64,000 bases of DNA from Hylemonella sp. UBA6679 (GTDB taxonomy: Bacteria; Pseudomonadota; Gammaproteobacteria; Burkholderiales; Burkholderiaceae_C), in assembly GCA_002454975.1 (NCBI GenBank), contig DKJZ01000041.1:1-64000 (forward strand), read 5' to 3'. Below the pieces are notes generated by a model that saw only the letters and a list, made by a program, of their open reading frames with translations, was not told the origin of the DNA and made no database searches. Made by a program: the position numbers and the translations under genes. Positions within the stretch are counted from its first letter, which is position 1, and each line of letters starts with the position of its first letter. This document shows positions 1-8,083 of this stretch, piece by piece.

Positions 1-2
1 CC

Positions 3-839
3 GAGCAGATCCTGCCCGACCAGTTGCACATCCTCAATGTGTCGTTTTTGGTGCCCTCGCTGCGCCGCGACTTTGGTGGCTGCGCGGGCAACATTGCCTA
101 CGCGCTCAAAGCTCTGGGTGGCACGCCCGTGCCCATGGCCACGGTGGGCAACGATGGCGCCGATTATTTGGCGCGCCTGCAGGGCTTGGGCATCAGCACC
201 CAGCATGTGCGCCAGGTCAGCAGCACCTACACCGCGCAGGCCATGATCATGACCGACACCGACAACAACCAGATCACCGCCTTTCACCCCGGCGCGATGA
301 TGCACGCGCATGAAACCGCGATTGCGGCCATGCCCGATGTGCGCGTGGGCATCATCTCGCCCGATGGGCGCGACGCCATGATCGACCACGCCGCGCAGAT
401 GAAAGCCGCAGGCATTCCTTTTGTGTTCGACCCTGGCCAGGGCTTGCCCATGTTTGATGGCGCTGACCTGGCCCGCTTCATCGACCAAGCCACCTGGGTC
501 ACGGTCAACGACTACGAAGGCCAGATGCTGTGCGACCGCACGGGTTGGAGCCCCGCGGACATTTCCAAAAAGGTCGATGGCCTGATCATCACCCGTGGTG
601 CCGAGGGCAGCGATGTGTGGGTCGACGGCAACAAAACCCATGTGCCGGCTGTGAAAGCCACCGCTGTGGTGGACCCTACGGGTTGTGGCGATGCCTACCG
701 CGGCGCTTTGCTGTTTGGTTTAGAGCAGGGCTGGTCCTTGGTGCAATGCGCGGCTTTGGGCAACCGTTTGGGTTCGCTCAAAATTGCGCAACGCGGCCCG
801 CAAAATTACACGCTGGACCACGCCGCTTTGGGGCTGTGA
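3..839 (+). CDS. PfkB-family carbohydrate/nucleoside kinase, 5' end missing
   Basis: The open frame runs in from the left edge, so the N-terminus is outside the window and about 278 residues are visible. The GGCAGNIAYAL stretch near the start is the ribokinase-fold substrate-binding signature. DPTGCGDAYRGAL near the C-terminus is PfkB signature 2, with the catalytic Asp in GCGDAY. Proteins of this type phosphorylate a sugar or nucleoside with ATP in the cytosol. The sequence resembles the adenosine-kinase-like members found in betaproteobacteria, but the substrate cannot be fixed from sequence alone. An internal TTG at 24 is not needed as a start. Confidence 0.85.
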   Translation, partial: EQILPDQLHILNVSFLVPSLRRDFGGCAGNIAYALKALGGTPVPMATVGNDGADYLARLQGLGISTQHVRQVSSTYTAQAMIMTDTDNNQITAFHPGAMMHAHETAIAAMPDVRVGIISPDGRDAMIDHAAQMKAAGIPFVFDPGQGLPMFDGADLARFIDQATWVTVNDYEGQMLCDRTGWSPADISKKVDGLIITRGAEGSDVWVDGNKTHVPAVKATAVVDPTGCGDAYRGALLFGLEQGWSLVQCAALGNRLGSLKIAQRGPQNYTLDHAALGL

Positions 840-866
840 GCCGCTGTAACTTCATGTGAGGCCATG

Positions 867-899
867 AAAAAAGCCCGGGTTCCGAAGAACGCCGGGCTT
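867..899 (-). terminator. Rho-independent terminator of the H1-like gene
   Basis: Arms AAGCCCGG (871-878) and CCGGGCTT (892-899) form a GC-rich stem. Read on the minus strand, the stem is followed by a run of T. It sits 20 bp after the stop of the H1-like gene. On the plus strand it lies just after the PfkB stop but has no T tract there. Confidence 0.8.
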
Positions 900-918
900 G
901 ACAAGCCAAACTGAAAAA

Positions 919-1482
919 TCAGGGCTTGCTGGCGGTTGGAAACGGCCAGGCAGCCTGAGGGTTCAGGGTGGTTTGCGCTGCAGCAGCGGGGGCAGCGGCA
1001 GGCTTGGCAGCGGGTGCCTTCGCTGCTTTCTTTGCAGCAGGTTTCTTGGCAGCAGGCTTTTTGGCGGCAGGCTTAGCAGCAGCTTTCTTGGCCGTGGCTT
1101 TTTTAGCAACGGCTTTTTTAGCAGCAGGCTTGGCAGCAGCTTTAGCAGCTACTTTCTTGGCAGCTGGCTTCTTCGCAGCAACAGCTTTCTTAGCAACGGC
1201 TTTTTTAGCAGCAGGCTTGGCTGCAGCTTTGGCAGCTACTTTCTTAGCGACTGGCTTTTTGGCCGCGACAGCTTTTTTGGCGACGGGCTTCTTAGCAGCG
1301 ACTTTCTTGGCAGCTGGCTTCTTAGCAGCCACTACTTTTTTAGCAGCGGGCTTTTTAGCAGCAGCTTTCTTGGCAGGAGCGGCAGCCTTCTTGGCCACGA
1401 CTTTTTTTGCTGCGGGTTTTTTTGCAGCGACTTTCTTTGCGGGAGCGGCCTTCTTAGCGGCCGGTTTTTTTGCAGTTGCCAT
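919..1482 (-). CDS. Lysine/alanine-rich histone H1-like DNA-binding protein
   Basis: A 187-residue protein that is almost entirely AAKKPAAKK-type repeats, with a short non-repetitive Ala/Pro tail. This composition matches the bacterial H1-like proteins (the Bordetella BpH1 and AlgP C-terminal type), which bind DNA non-specifically and affect nucleoid structure. The ATG at 1482 is chosen over an in-frame start at 1500 because an AAGGAG Shine-Dalgarno lies six bases upstream of it. It lies downstream of nrdB on the same strand, separated by a strong hairpin. Repeat number in such genes varies between strains by slippage, so length is not conserved. Confidence 0.85.
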   Translation of the reverse strand: MATAKKPAAKKAAPAKKVAAKKPAAKKVVAKKAAAPAKKAAAKKPAAKKVVAAKKPAAKKVAAKKPVAKKAVAAKKPVAKKVAAKAAAKPAAKKAVAKKAVAAKKPAAKKVAAKAAAKPAAKKAVAKKATAKKAAAKPAAKKPAAKKPAAKKAAKAPAAKPAAAPAAAAQTTLNPQAAWPFPTASKP

Positions 1483-1542
1483 TGTGTTCTCCTTGATCAA
1501 GTTACAAGAAGCGCTTCATGCCGAGGATGACGGCTGAAACGA

Positions 1543-1576
1543 TTCATGGCGCTGGGCTGATGCCCAACGCCATGAA
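1543..1576 (-). other. 15-bp hairpin between nrdB and the H1-like gene
   Basis: Arms at 1543-1557 and 1562-1576 pair with one G-U and a 4-nt loop. No T tract follows on either strand, so it is not a classical intrinsic terminator. It lies 75 bp after the nrdB stop and could act as an mRNA 3' stabiliser or a regulatory site for the H1-like gene. Confidence 0.55.
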
Positions 1577-1650
1577 CGGGGGAGCCTCGTCCCTCACACC
1601 ACACGGTGTGCTGCTGGGACAAGGCGAATACAAATGTCATGGGTTGCAGG

Positions 1651-2844
1651 TCAGTCCCAGGACAGTGCGCCACCTGATTGGTACTCGATCACACGAGTCT
1701 CAAAAAAGTTACGCTCTTTTTTCAGGTCGATCATCTCGCTCATCCACGGGAAGGGGTTGTCCTCGTTGGGGAAAAGCGGCTCCAGACCAATTTGGGTGGC
1801 ACGGCGGTTGGCGATGTAGCGCAGGTAGCCTTTGAACATGGAGGCGTTCAAGCCCAGCACGCCGCGTGGCATGGTGTCTTCGGCGTAGCGGTACTCCAGC
1901 TCCACAGCTTTTTCAAACAGGGCGCGAATCTCGGCCTTGAACTCGGCGGTCCACAGGTGTGGGTTCTCGAGCTTGAGCTGGTTGATCAGGTCGATGCCAA
2001 AGTTGCAGTGCATGGACTCGTCACGCAAGATGTACTGGTACTGCTCGGCGGCACCGGTCATTTTGTTTTGGCGGCCCAGCGCCAAAATTTGTGTGAAGCC
2101 CACATAGAAGAACAAGCCCTCCATCAAGCAAGCAAACACGATGAGCGACTTGAGCAAAGTCTGGTCGTTCTCGGGTGTGCCGGTTTTGAAGTCGGGGTTC
2201 ATGATCGCTTCAATGAAGGGGATCAAGAACTGGTCTTTGTCGCGGATGGACTGAACTTCGTTGTAGGCGTTGAAGATTTCGCTCTCGTCCAGGCCCAGTG
2301 ACTCCACGATGTACTGGTAGGCGTGGGTGTGGATGGCCTCTTCAAAGGCTTGACGCAGCAAGAACTGGCGGCACTCAGGCGCGGTGATGTGGCGGTAGGT
2401 GCCCAACACGATGTTGTTGGCAGCCAAAGAGTCGGCCGTTACAAAGAAACCCAGGTTGCGCTTGACGATGCGGCGCTCGTCTTCGCTCAAGCCGTTGGGG
2501 TCTTTCCACAAGGCGATGTCGCGCGTCATGTTGACCTCTTGCGGCATCCAGTGGTTGGCGCAGGTGGCCAAGTATTTTTCCCAAGCCCATTTGTACTTGA
2601 AGGGCACGAGCTGGTTCACATCGGTCTGGCCGTTGATGATGCGCTTGTCGGAAGCGCGAACACGGTGCGCTGCTTTGCGCGCTTCGATGGCCTCGTGCGA
2701 TTCGGCGATAGCGACAGGTGCAGGAGCCGCAACAGATTGTGTGGCGGCTTGAAGAGCTTTTGAATAGGCGGCTTGCGCGCTGTTCAGGTCGGGCTGACGT
2801 GCAGGCTGCAAAGCCGGCTTGATTTCTTCGTCCCAGTTCAACAT
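1651..2844 (-). CDS. nrdB: Ribonucleoside-diphosphate reductase, beta subunit
   Basis: 397 residues, class Ia R2 subunit. It holds the di-iron/tyrosyl radical centre that oxidises the active-site cysteine of NrdA during deoxynucleotide synthesis. Visible family features are the iron ligands in [14 protein letters not shown] and [10 protein letters not shown] and the C-terminal tail that docks on R1. The N-terminus carries an extra Ala/Gln-rich stretch of about 60 residues before the conserved core, common in Burkholderiales. The gene follows nrdA by 144 bp with a hairpin in the gap, so the two may be made at different levels from one transcript. Confidence 0.97.
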   Translation of the reverse strand: MLNWDEEIKPALQPARQPDLNSAQAAYSKALQAATQSVAAPAPVAIAESHEAIEARKAAHRVRASDKRIINGQTDVNQLVPFKYKWAWEKYLATCANHWMPQEVNMTRDIALWKDPNGLSEDERRIVKRNLGFFVTADSLAANNIVLGTYRHITAPECRQFLLRQAFEEAIHTHAYQYIVESLGLDESEIFNAYNEVQSIRDKDQFLIPFIEAIMNPDFKTGTPENDQTLLKSLIVFACLMEGLFFYVGFTQILALGRQNKMTGAAEQYQYILRDESMHCNFGIDLINQLKLENPHLWTAEFKAEIRALFEKAVELEYRYAEDTMPRGVLGLNASMFKGYLRYIANRRATQIGLEPLFPNEDNPFPWMSEMIDLKKERNFFETRVIEYQSGGALSWD

Positions 2845-2955
2845 ATAGTTTTATCCAATTTAGTGATTATCAACGCAGCCCCATGAATTGCAAAGTGTTT
2901 GCACCATGGCGCGGCGTGTTTTTGTTGCGCTATCGCATCGAAGCTCGCCGTGTGC

Positions 2956-2979
2956 GCACCTCATGCAAGCATGAGGTGC
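2956..2979 (-). other. Perfect hairpin after the nrdA stop
   Basis: GCACCTCATGC (2956-2966) and GCATGAGGTGC (2969-2979) are a perfect 11-bp inverted repeat with two bases between the arms. A GTGC extension on both sides adds possible pairing. No T tract. It begins ten bases beyond the nrdA stop, in the nrdA-nrdB gap. Confidence 0.6.
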
Positions 2980-2988
2980 ACGCACAGA

Positions 2989-5898
2989 TCACTGGCAGGC
3001 TTCGCAGCCTGGGTCGTCGATGGCGCAGAACTTGATGTCAGTGGCTGCTGTGGTCATCTGTGCTTGCGCTGCCGCGGCAGCTGCTTCGATCGCACTCGAG
3101 GCCGCTGCTGCAGCACCAGACGCTGCGCCCGAGGACACCGCGTTGAGCTGACGACCTGCCGTCACCGTTGATTTCTCAGCGTGGGTGGCCGACATGGTGC
3201 GCAGGTAGTAGGTGGTCTTCAAGCCGCGCAACCAAGCGAGCTTGTAGGTGTCGTCCAACTTTTTGCCCGAAGCACCCGCCATGTAGATGTTGAGCGACTG
3301 CGCTTGGTCGATCCACTTCTGGCGACGTGCAGCGGCTTCCACCAACCAACGTGTTTCCACTTCAAACGCGGTGGCGTAAAGCGACTTGATCTCTTGCGGC
3401 ACGCGATCGATGGGGCTCAAAGAACCATCGAAGTGTTTGAGGTCCATGACCATCACGTCGTCCCACAGACCCAGGCGCTTCAAGTCGCGCACCAAGTAGC
3501 TGTTGATCACGGTGAACTCGCCCGACAAGTTGGACTTGACCGAGAGGTTGCCAAAGCAGGGCTCGATCGATGCATCCACACCAATGATGTTGGAGATGGT
3601 GGCAGTCGGCGCAATGGCCACGCAGTTGGAGTTGCGCATGCCATCCACCGCGATCTTGGCGCGCAGGGCGTCCCAGTCCAGCGTCATGCTGCGGTCCACT
3701 TCCACATAACCACCGCGTGCCTCGGTCAGCATGTTGAGGGTGTCCAGGGGCAGCACGCCCTTGTCCCACAACGAGCCTTTGTACGTGGCGTAGCGGCCGC
3801 GCTCTTTGGCTAACTCGGTCGAGGCCCAGTACGCGTAGTAGCACACGGCCTCCATGGACTCGTCGGCAAACTGCACGGCTTCGTCGCTGGCATAAGGAAT
3901 GCGCAACTCATACAAGCTGTCTTGGAAGGCCATGATGCCCAGACCCACCGGACGGTGACGCAGGTTGGAGTCGCGTGCTTTCTTGACGGCGTAGTAGTTG
4001 ATGTCGATCACGTTGTCGAGCATGCGCATGGCTGTCGAGATGGTGCGACGCAGTTTCTCGTGGTCCACGCGGCCGTCTTTGAGGTGGCGACGCAGGTTGA
4101 TCGAGCCCAAGTTGCACACCGCGGTTTCGGTGTCGCTGGTGTTGAGCGTGATCTCGGTGCACAGGTTGGAGGAGTGCACCACGCCGGCGTGCTGCTGGGG
4201 CGAGCGCACATTGCACGCGTCTTTGAAGGTGATCCAAGGATGACCGGTTTCAAACAGCATGGTGAGCATCTTGCGCCACAGGTCGGAGGCCTGCACCGTG
4301 CGCGAAGGCTTGATCTCGCCGCGTGCGGCTTTGGCTTCGTAGGCGGTGTAGGCCTGCTCGAAGTCGGCGCCAAATTTGTCGTGCAAATCAGGCACGTCAG
4401 ACGGCGAGAACAGCGTCCAGGAGCCCTTTTCCATCACGCGGCGCATGAAGAGGTCTGGGATCCAGTTGGCGGTGTTCATGTCGTGGGTGCGACGGCGGTC
4501 GTCACCGGTGTTTTTGCGCAGCTCCAGAAACTCTTCAATGTCCAGGTGCCAGGTTTCCAAATAGGTGCACACCGCGCCCTTGCGCTTGCCACCTTGGTTC
4601 ACGGCCACAGCGGTGTCGTTCACCACTTTGAGGAAAGGCACCACGCCTTGCGATTCGCCATTGGTGCCCTTGATGTGGCTGCCCAAGGCGCGCACGCGGG
4701 TCCAGTCGTTGCCCAGGCCGCCAGCAAATTTAGACAGCAGCGCGTTTTCTTTGATCGACTCGTAAATACCGTCGAGGTGGTCGGGCACGGTGGTCAGGTA
4801 GCAGCTCGAGAGTTGCGAGCGCAAGGTGCCCGAGTTGAACAAGGTGGGCGTGGAGGACATGAAGTCAAAGCTCGAGAGCACTTCATAGAACTCAATGGCG
4901 CGTGCCTCGCGGTCGATCTCGTTCAACGACAGGCCCATGGCCACGCGCATGAAGAACGCCTGGGGCAGCTCGATGCGGGTCTTGCGCACGTGCAAGAAAT
5001 AACGGTCATACAGGGTTTGCAAGCCCAGGTAGTCAAAGTTCAGGTCGCGCTCGGCCTTGAGGGCTTGGCCCAGACGCTTCAAGTCGAACTGCAGCAGCTT
5101 CTCGTCAAGCAGGTCGTTGTCCACGCCCTTTTGGATGAAGCCGGGGAAGTAATCGGCATAGGCTTCTTGCATGTTCGCGGGTTCAACATCACGGCCCAGC
5201 ACTTCTTTGGCGATGGTGTGGAACAGCAAACGCGCGGTGGCGTAGGTGTAGTCAGGGTCTTTCTCGATGAGCGTGCGGGCAGCCAAGATGGAGGCCTTGT
5301 ACACCTCGTCCACGGGCACGCCGTCGTACAGGTTGCGCATGGTCTCGGCAAAGATGGGCTCGGGCTTGACGTCTGCGCCCAAGCCGCTGCAGGCGGCCAG
5401 AATCAGGTTTTTGAGGCGGTCCACATCCAGGGCCACGCGCTCGCCGTTGTCGGTCACGTGCAGGGCCGCAGCTTTGGGGGCGGCTTGGGTGACTTGGCTG
5501 GCGCGCTCTTGCGCGCGACGCTCGCGGTACAGCACGTAGGCACGGGCAATCTCGTGGTGGCCACCGCGCATCAGGCCCAGCTCGGCCTGGTCTTGCACGT
5601 CTTCAATGTGGAAGGTGCCGCCGCCGGGGCGTGAACGCATGAGCGCGCGCACCACGTTTTGCGTGAGGCTTTCCACCACTTCGCGCACGCTGGCCGAGGC
5701 CGCGCCTTGGGTGCCGTGCACGGCCAAGAAGGCCTTCATCATGGCCACAGCGATTTTGTTGGGCTCAAAAGGCACCACCGCACCGTTGCGGCGAATGATT
5801 TGGTATTGGCTCAGGGGTTGCGCAGCGGCCTCGTCTTGGCTGCTGCGTGTCATCACGCCGGGCTGTGCGGTGTGGGGGGTAGATAGGGCGGTCTGCAT
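2989..5898 (-). CDS. nrdA: Ribonucleoside-diphosphate reductase, alpha subunit
   Basis: 969 residues, class I R1 subunit, which reduces ribonucleotides to deoxyribonucleotides. An N-terminal ATP-cone (about residues 30-125) gives overall allosteric control. The catalytic core follows, including FNSGTLRSQLSSCYL, the NLCTEI loop and CNLGSIN. The C-terminus ends in a cysteine pair, CEACQ, the redox-active tail that is recharged by thioredoxin. A Gln/Ala-rich linker precedes the tail. The ATG at 5898 has a GAGGA Shine-Dalgarno. Two NrdR boxes lie upstream, so repression by NrdR when dNTP/ATP is sufficient is expected. Confidence 0.97.
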   Translation of the reverse strand: MQTALSTPHTAQPGVMTRSSQDEAAAQPLSQYQIIRRNGAVVPFEPNKIAVAMMKAFLAVHGTQGAASASVREVVESLTQNVVRALMRSRPGGGTFHIEDVQDQAELGLMRGGHHEIARAYVLYRERRAQERASQVTQAAPKAAALHVTDNGERVALDVDRLKNLILAACSGLGADVKPEPIFAETMRNLYDGVPVDEVYKASILAARTLIEKDPDYTYATARLLFHTIAKEVLGRDVEPANMQEAYADYFPGFIQKGVDNDLLDEKLLQFDLKRLGQALKAERDLNFDYLGLQTLYDRYFLHVRKTRIELPQAFFMRVAMGLSLNEIDREARAIEFYEVLSSFDFMSSTPTLFNSGTLRSQLSSCYLTTVPDHLDGIYESIKENALLSKFAGGLGNDWTRVRALGSHIKGTNGESQGVVPFLKVVNDTAVAVNQGGKRKGAVCTYLETWHLDIEEFLELRKNTGDDRRRTHDMNTANWIPDLFMRRVMEKGSWTLFSPSDVPDLHDKFGADFEQAYTAYEAKAARGEIKPSRTVQASDLWRKMLTMLFETGHPWITFKDACNVRSPQQHAGVVHSSNLCTEITLNTSDTETAVCNLGSINLRRHLKDGRVDHEKLRRTISTAMRMLDNVIDINYYAVKKARDSNLRHRPVGLGIMAFQDSLYELRIPYASDEAVQFADESMEAVCYYAYWASTELAKERGRYATYKGSLWDKGVLPLDTLNMLTEARGGYVEVDRSMTLDWDALRAKIAVDGMRNSNCVAIAPTATISNIIGVDASIEPCFGNLSVKSNLSGEFTVINSYLVRDLKRLGLWDDVMVMDLKHFDGSLSPIDRVPQEIKSLYATAFEVETRWLVEAAARRQKWIDQAQSLNIYMAGASGKKLDDTYKLAWLRGLKTTYYLRTMSATHAEKSTVTAGRQLNAVSSGAASGAAAAASSAIEAAAAAAQAQMTTAATDIKFCAIDDPGCEACQ

Positions 5899-6009
5899 CG
5901 GATCCTCGTTGGGGGTGTGTGTGGGTTCAGTGTCTTGAAATCTGCGCTGCAGACGACGTACAGGGCGGCCAGTTGGACTGGAAAACCGAAAACGTCTGCA
6001 GCTTGGTAA

Positions 6010-6025
6010 ACACTATATATGGTGT
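6010..6025 (-). promoter_or_regulatory. NrdR box 1
   Basis: ACACTATATATGGTGT matches the established NrdR-box pattern (ACAC, AT-rich core, GTGT). Its partner begins exactly 32 bp away, the three-helical-turn spacing known for cooperative NrdR binding. Confidence 0.85.
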
Positions 6026-6041
6026 GTGGCCACCTGCAAAT

Positions 6042-6057
6042 GCACTACCGGTAGTGT
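6042..6057 (-). promoter_or_regulatory. NrdR box 2
   Basis: GCACTACCGGTAGTGT contains a perfect 14-bp palindrome with the CACT/AGTG ends of an NrdR box but a GC-rich core. It begins 32 bp from box 1, which supports pairing of the two sites. Confidence 0.75.
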
Positions 6058-6183
6058 AGCGGGGACGCCGTGCACACCCAGGGTGCATGTGCGGGATGAC
6101 CTTCGTTGGGCGACGGTCTATCGGTCTATTTTCTGCATCACCCAGGCCCTGGCGCGCTCCAAGAAAGACGCGACTTGAGCCCC

Positions 6184-6209
6184 AAAAACCCAGGTTTGAC
6201 GGGGTTTTT
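6184..6209. terminator. Terminator-like hairpin downstream of ampD
   Basis: AAAAACCC (6184-6191) and GGGTTTTT (6202-6209) flank a ten-base loop. It could end ampD transcripts (minus strand), although it lies about 150 bp beyond the stop. Confidence 0.45.
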
Positions 6210-6356
6210 TGCCATGTTTGCCTTGCAGGCGCTCATGAACATTGAAAAAAATGCTGGAAGTGAAACTGTCAAGCCAAGTGTGGTGTGACGCAATCTCACC
6301 ACAAGGGGCGATTGAAATTTTTTTCTTCAGTCTTTGATCTGACCCCAAGTGCGGCG

Positions 6357-6953
6357 TCAGACCGACACCACACCCGAGGGGAAACCCGCATAGGGCAAAC
6401 CACTGGCGCGGGCGAATTGCAGCCAGTCAAAGCCAGGCCCAGGGTCAGGCTTGCGGCCCGGCGCGATGTGCTCATGCCCAGCTGCCTGCGTGATGGGGTA
6501 GTGCTGCACCAGCGCGCCACTGAGGCTTGCCAAAGTGTCGTACTGCGCGGGGGTGAAGGTGTGGCCGTCCAGGCCCTCGAGCTCAATGCCGATGCTGTGG
6601 TCGTTGCAGTTGTCGCGTCCGCGGTAGTGCGAGGCGCCGGCGTGCCAGGCGCGCGCATCGGCACTGACAAACTGCCACAAGCCGCCTTGCCGGTCGATGA
6701 AAAAGTGCGCCGACACCTCCAGGCCCGCGATGCCTTGAAAGTAAGGGTGCGCGTTCCAGTCCAGCTGGTTGGTGAACAAGGCCTGCACCGCGCCGTTGCC
6801 ATACTCGCCCGGGGGCAGGCTGATGGCGTGGATCACCATGAGCTCAATGCCCACACCTGGGGGGCGTGGCCCGAAGTTGGGCGAGTCCAGCCGGTGGGCG
6901 TAGCGGTACCAACCTTCGTGCCAAAGCGGCTGTGGGCTTGGCAAGGGGGTCAT
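6357..6953 (-). CDS. ampD: 1,6-anhydro-N-acetylmuramyl-L-alanine amidase
   Basis: 198 residues, amidase_2 fold. It cleaves the lactyl-Ala bond in anhydro-muropeptides recycled from peptidoglycan and so limits AmpR-type beta-lactamase induction. The zinc ligands are seen in VIHAISLP, in the RAWHAGAS region and in AAGHEHIAPGRKPDPG, the typical AmpD end. The ATG at 6953 is preferred over upstream in-frame starts because only from there does the sequence match the family. Upstream codons read as the PP0621 gene in another frame. It is last in an apparent ypjD-PP0621-ampD unit, five bases after the preceding stop. Confidence 0.93.
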   Translation of the reverse strand: MTPLPSPQPLWHEGWYRYAHRLDSPNFGPRPPGVGIELMVIHAISLPPGEYGNGAVQALFTNQLDWNAHPYFQGIAGLEVSAHFFIDRQGGLWQFVSADARAWHAGASHYRGRDNCNDHSIGIELEGLDGHTFTPAQYDTLASLSGALVQHYPITQAAGHEHIAPGRKPDPGPGFDWLQFARASGLPYAGFPSGVVSV

Positions 6954-6958
6954 GTGCT

Positions 6959-7192
6959 TTAAAGGTCTTCGGCTTGGCGGCGGTGCTCGGCGCTGCAGTA
7001 CGCGCCGCGCTGGCCGGCGACCGCTTCGTTGTCGGGCACATGCACGCCGCACACGCTGCAGCTCAGCATGATGTGCTGGCCTGAAGGCGTGCTGGGCTTG
7101 GCCTGGGCTTTTTGGCGGTCGCGCTTGAGGCTGCGCTGGCGCCAGAACCAAGCCCCAATCAACACCACCACCAAGAAGAGGAGAAACTTCAT
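6959..7192 (-). CDS. PP0621-family small membrane protein with zinc ribbon
   Basis: 77 residues. One N-terminal membrane segment (residues about 2-17) is followed by a basic linker and a C-terminal metal-binding knuckle, CSVCG ... YCSAEHR, with a CxxC and a CxxxH pair. This layout matches the PP0621 family of gamma- and betaproteobacteria, whose function is unknown. The start overlaps the stop of the YpjD-like gene (ATGA, 4 bp), so translation is probably coupled. Confidence 0.8.
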   Translation of the reverse strand: MKFLLFLVVVLIGAWFWRQRSLKRDRQKAQAKPSTPSGQHIMLSCSVCGVHVPDNEAVAGQRGAYCSAEHRRQAEDL

Positions 7193-8001
7193 ACGCTGCG
7201 GTTCAGAACAATTTCCAGCACAAAGCGCGAGCCCACATATGCCAGCAAAAGCAGCAGGGCGCCGCCATACAACAAGCGCGCGGCGCGCCGCCCGCGCCAG
7301 CCAAAGCGTGCACGCCCCAGCAAGAGCACGGCAAACACCGCCCACGACAGGAGCGAAAACACGGTTTTGTGGTCCCAGCGCCAGGCCGTGCCGTTGCCAT
7401 ACAAAGACTCGCCAAACACAATGGCCGAGAGCAAGGTGGCCGACAGCAGCACAAAGCCGGCCCCGACAAAGCGGAAGGTCAGGCGCTCCAGGGTGAGCAG
7501 TGGCAAGCCAGGGGCCTGCTCGGTCATTTGGCGCATGCGCGCCTCAGCGCGGTTCATCAGCCACGCGTGCACCGCAGCGGCGGCAAACAAACCATACGAG
7601 GCAATGCCCAGCGCCAAGTGCACGGGCAACCACACCGAGGCCGAGGCGTGCAGTGGCTGGCCTGGGTACAACCACGACAAGCCCAGCGTGCTCAGGCCCA
7701 CGGCCGCCGCCACCCACAAGGCTTTGCGGCTGGGCAGCTGGGGGTAAATGCGGCTCTCAATGCCGTAAATGGCCAACGCCAGCCAAGCGGTGACCGACAA
7801 GGCCGGCGCAAACCCAAACCGCGGGGCCTCGGCCATCAGGCCCCAGCCCAGCAACAAGCCGTGCAGCACCCACGCCAGCGTGAGCACCTGACGGGCCGTG
7901 CGTGCCCCCATGGCCTGGGCGCTGGCGGCCGGCAGCACATAGGCCAAACCGGCCAAGGTACTCAAGAGCAAAGACAACCAAGAGCCATTCGCTAAAATCA
8001 T
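7189..8001 (-). CDS. ypjD: YpjD-like cytochrome c assembly-family membrane protein
   Basis: 270 residues with about eight membrane segments and the CcmC/CcsA-type domain in the C-terminal half. It is the membrane protein that commonly sits divergent to ffh in proteobacteria (E. coli YpjD). The exact role is not settled. Similarity to haem-handling CcsA suggests haem or ion-related work in the inner membrane. The ATG at 8001 begins MILANGSW and is followed by the first membrane helix. Upstream in-frame codons overlap the ffh promoter. Confidence 0.82.
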   Translation of the reverse strand: MILANGSWLSLLLSTLAGLAYVLPAASAQAMGARTARQVLTLAWVLHGLLLGWGLMAEAPRFGFAPALSVTAWLALAIYGIESRIYPQLPSRKALWVAAAVGLSTLGLSWLYPGQPLHASASVWLPVHLALGIASYGLFAAAAVHAWLMNRAEARMRQMTEQAPGLPLLTLERLTFRFVGAGFVLLSATLLSAIVFGESLYGNGTAWRWDHKTVFSLLSWAVFAVLLLGRARFGWRGRRAARLLYGGALLLLLAYVGSRFVLEIVLNRSV

Positions 8002-8083
8002 GGGTGACAGTTTAGCGCTTTGCAATCGCACAGCGCCCCCGTCCTCAACCTCGGCGCCGCATTGCGGATGGCCCACTTAACCC

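Larger units (their letters stand above)
5899..6356 (-). other. nrdA promoter and leader region, no gene
   Basis: This 458-bp gap holds the NrdR boxes and a terminator-like hairpin. The short open frames in it (for example 6106-6288 and 6118-6348) have no family resemblance, no good ribosome-binding site and run across the terminator, so I do not call them genes. A GATCTGACCCC/GTCAGACC repeat lies just beyond the ampD stop. Confidence 0.6.

Noticed and set aside
960..1478. Dense short repeats that could be mistaken for a CRISPR array
   Set aside because: They are AAKK codons of the H1-like protein, with no unique spacers of constant length.
3922..5634. 570-codon open frame on the plus strand opposite nrdA
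   Set aside because: Shadow of a high-GC gene in the antisense frame; no ribosome site and a composition dominated by His/Gln/Val, typical of such mirrors. The sense strand is nrdA.
6106..6348. Small open frames between ampD and nrdA
   Set aside because: They cross a terminator-like stem, have no Shine-Dalgarno and no recognisable product.
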